Translations under genes and position numbers: made by a program | Origin: Amphiura filiformis | Taxonomy: Eukaryota > Echinodermata > Ophiuroidea > Amphilepidida > Amphiuridae | DNA length: 64,000 nucleotides | NCBI RefSeq assembly: GCF_039555335.1 | Contig: NC_092642.1 | Span: 60,119,776 to 60,183,775 of the forward strand | Reading direction: 5' to 3' | Notes under the pieces: model-generated | Seen by the model: only the letters and a program-made list of their open reading frames with translations | What the model was told of the DNA's origin: nothing | Databases searched by the model: none | Shown: piece by piece, positions 62,596 through 64,000 of the stretch | How positions within the stretch are numbered: position 1 is the first letter of the stretch | Layout of the letters: the number at the start of each line of letters is the position of its first letter

Positions 62596-62824
62596 TAGTT
62601 GTAACAAAGCTACCCCCCAGTCGGGTCAGTACACCTCTGAACTGGAAGTGGGTCAAAATAATCACATCAAAAGTTATTTGTAACTGCCTGTAATTACTTG
62701 GAAATCAGTAAATGAAGAAAAACATAAATGCAGAATGTATCTACTAGTCAAGTTTGTTGATGCTCAGCTTGGCTCATTATTAGGCGTTTGTAAAATCCCA
62801 CGATTTGACAAAAAACAAATACGG

Positions 62825-62998
62825 ACATTTTTTTTATTTAAAAAAAAAAAGAAAAAATCGGCGAAAATCAGACTTTTTTCTCAAAATACCATGAAAAAAA
62901 GTCGGAATAAAAAAAAAAAAAAAAAAAAAAAATCGCATTTTGCATTTGTTTTTAAATTTCTCGTGAGCTTTGAGACAAACCTTTTTTTTTTTTTTTAG
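62825..62998. repeat. A-rich and T-rich homopolymer tracts
   Basis: Runs of A (62840, 62911-62931) and T (62980-62996). The Lys/Phe-rich open frames here are not genes. Confidence 0.9.
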
Positions 62999-63294
62999 TA
63001 GCATTGCCAGGAGGAAATTGCCCCCCTCCTCCCCGAAAGAGGGTACAATTGGAACAGCAAAGAGTAAAGCGCCATTAAAATGAATGAAAATGGGACAAAA
63101 AATTAACAAATGGGGACAAAAATTTGACTTTTGTATCCCACAATGAGTCAAAAAATTAACGAATGGAGACAAAAATGTGGCTTTACACTCACACACACAC
63201 AAAAAGGCTGCGTACGCCACTGACTTTGAGAAATATCATGTATGTATGCCACATTTGTTGCATTTGTTTGTTTTTTGCGCCTCTGTGGAGCAGT

Positions 63295-64000
63295 TAAGGT
63301 GGTACGAAAGGCAAAATCAAGTTATGTTCTCTTCAGTTTTGTATAGCCATGTTGTATTCAACTGGCGCCTTTGATCACCTCAACTAGATATTGCTTTCAT
63401 GCAACTTTGTTGAGTATTTATGTAGATGTAGAAGTTGCTCTGATTGAGATGCAAAATAATCTTAATTCCAAAATTTGAGCCAAATCGGACAAACGGTTTT
63501 TGAGATATTGCTCTTGAAAGATTCTTTGTATTCTATTGTTTTTTTCCAATATATTGATGAAGTTAATGAGGAAAATTGGCAAAATGTGCTCATTAATATT
63601 AATTTTTGCCAATAGTTTCCCAATATTTTATGAATAAACCTTCATACTACTTTTTACCTTTAAAATTTTGACCTGAAACTTTGCCAATGTGTCTCTATGA
63701 CCTAAACCTTTAACATGTGATTTTTCCCGCCATCTAATTTGCATATTTGCATAATTAATTAGCTTTAAGTATAATGCTAATTAATTATGCAAATATGCAA
63801 ATTAGATGGGTGGGAAAATCACATGTTAATGTTTTAGGCCATAGAAACACATTGGCAAAGTTTCATGTCAAAATCATATAAAATAAAAGTTGTATGAAGG
63901 TTTATTCATAAGATATTGGTATAATATTGGCAAACATGAATATTCATGAGCACATTATGCCAATTTTCCTCATTAACTTCATCAATATATTGGCAAAAAA
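63295..64000. mobile_element. Large palindromic element running off the right edge
   Basis: 63545-63766 is the near-perfect reverse complement of 63775-63997, centred at about 63771 (inner arm GCATATTTGCATAATTAATT). The outer left sequence from AAGGTGGTACGAAAGG would have its partner beyond base 64000. No coding frame. Confidence 0.85.

Overview
This is a window of animal nuclear DNA. It has spliced GT-AG genes, a class A GPCR gene, an alpha-arrestin (ARRDC-type) gene and an unusually dense load of transposable elements. No bacterial-style operons, CRISPR array or rRNA were seen. The mixture of RTE-like and CR1/Jockey/L2-like LINEs, a Penelope-like element, Helitrons and many palindromic MITEs, together with the very frequent TAGGCCTA-type words, suggests a marine invertebrate deuterostome, most likely an echinoderm or hemichordate. 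The taxon is inference; no single sequence proves it.

Layout. 0-0.74 kb: 3' end of a LINE. 1.66-2.70 kb: a GPCR copy on the minus strand broken by one missing base. 3-6.2 kb: several short inverted-repeat elements. 6.46-8.59 kb: a long inverted repeat with an RTE-like LINE in its middle. 8.15-18.69 kb: three almost identical head-to-tail units of about 3.5 kb. Each unit carries an arm of that inverted repeat, a CT-rich retroelement-like repeat, a piece of the GPCR 3' flank, a Penelope-like fragment with a GIY-YIG domain and two inverted hammerhead-ribozyme-like motifs, and a LINE tail. 18.9-19.94 kb: the intact sister GPCR gene, minus strand.

21.5-37.7 kb: an alpha-arrestin gene on the minus strand. 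I could resolve seven coding exons with consistent phases and GT-AG borders, giving a 429-residue product. Its introns hold at least ten MITE-like insertions, a 119-bp tandem repeat and a 230-bp GAAA tract. A decayed duplicate of its last exon lies at 21.0-21.2 kb, just 3' of the gene.

37.9-53 kb: almost entirely mobile DNA. It includes two TTA-flanked GC-rich elements, a 4-kb array of about 1-kb Helitrons joined head to tail with one nested pair, a TA-flanked 1-kb element, and a MITE with an exact 8-bp hAT-type target duplication. It also includes two TA-flanked copies of another MITE and a 1.75-kb fold-back region.

53-64 kb: a weak candidate for a spliced transcript on the plus strand, a badly decayed LINE (57.3-59.9 kb), more MITEs, and a large palindrome that runs off the right edge.

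The two host gene families are not obviously functionally linked here. Alpha-arrestins act in ubiquitin-dependent trafficking of membrane proteins including GPCRs, but their adjacency in this window proves nothing. The most striking content is structural: the recent triplication, the ribozyme-bearing Penelope fragments, the tandem and nested Helitrons, and a TIR family with an internal tRNA-like head.
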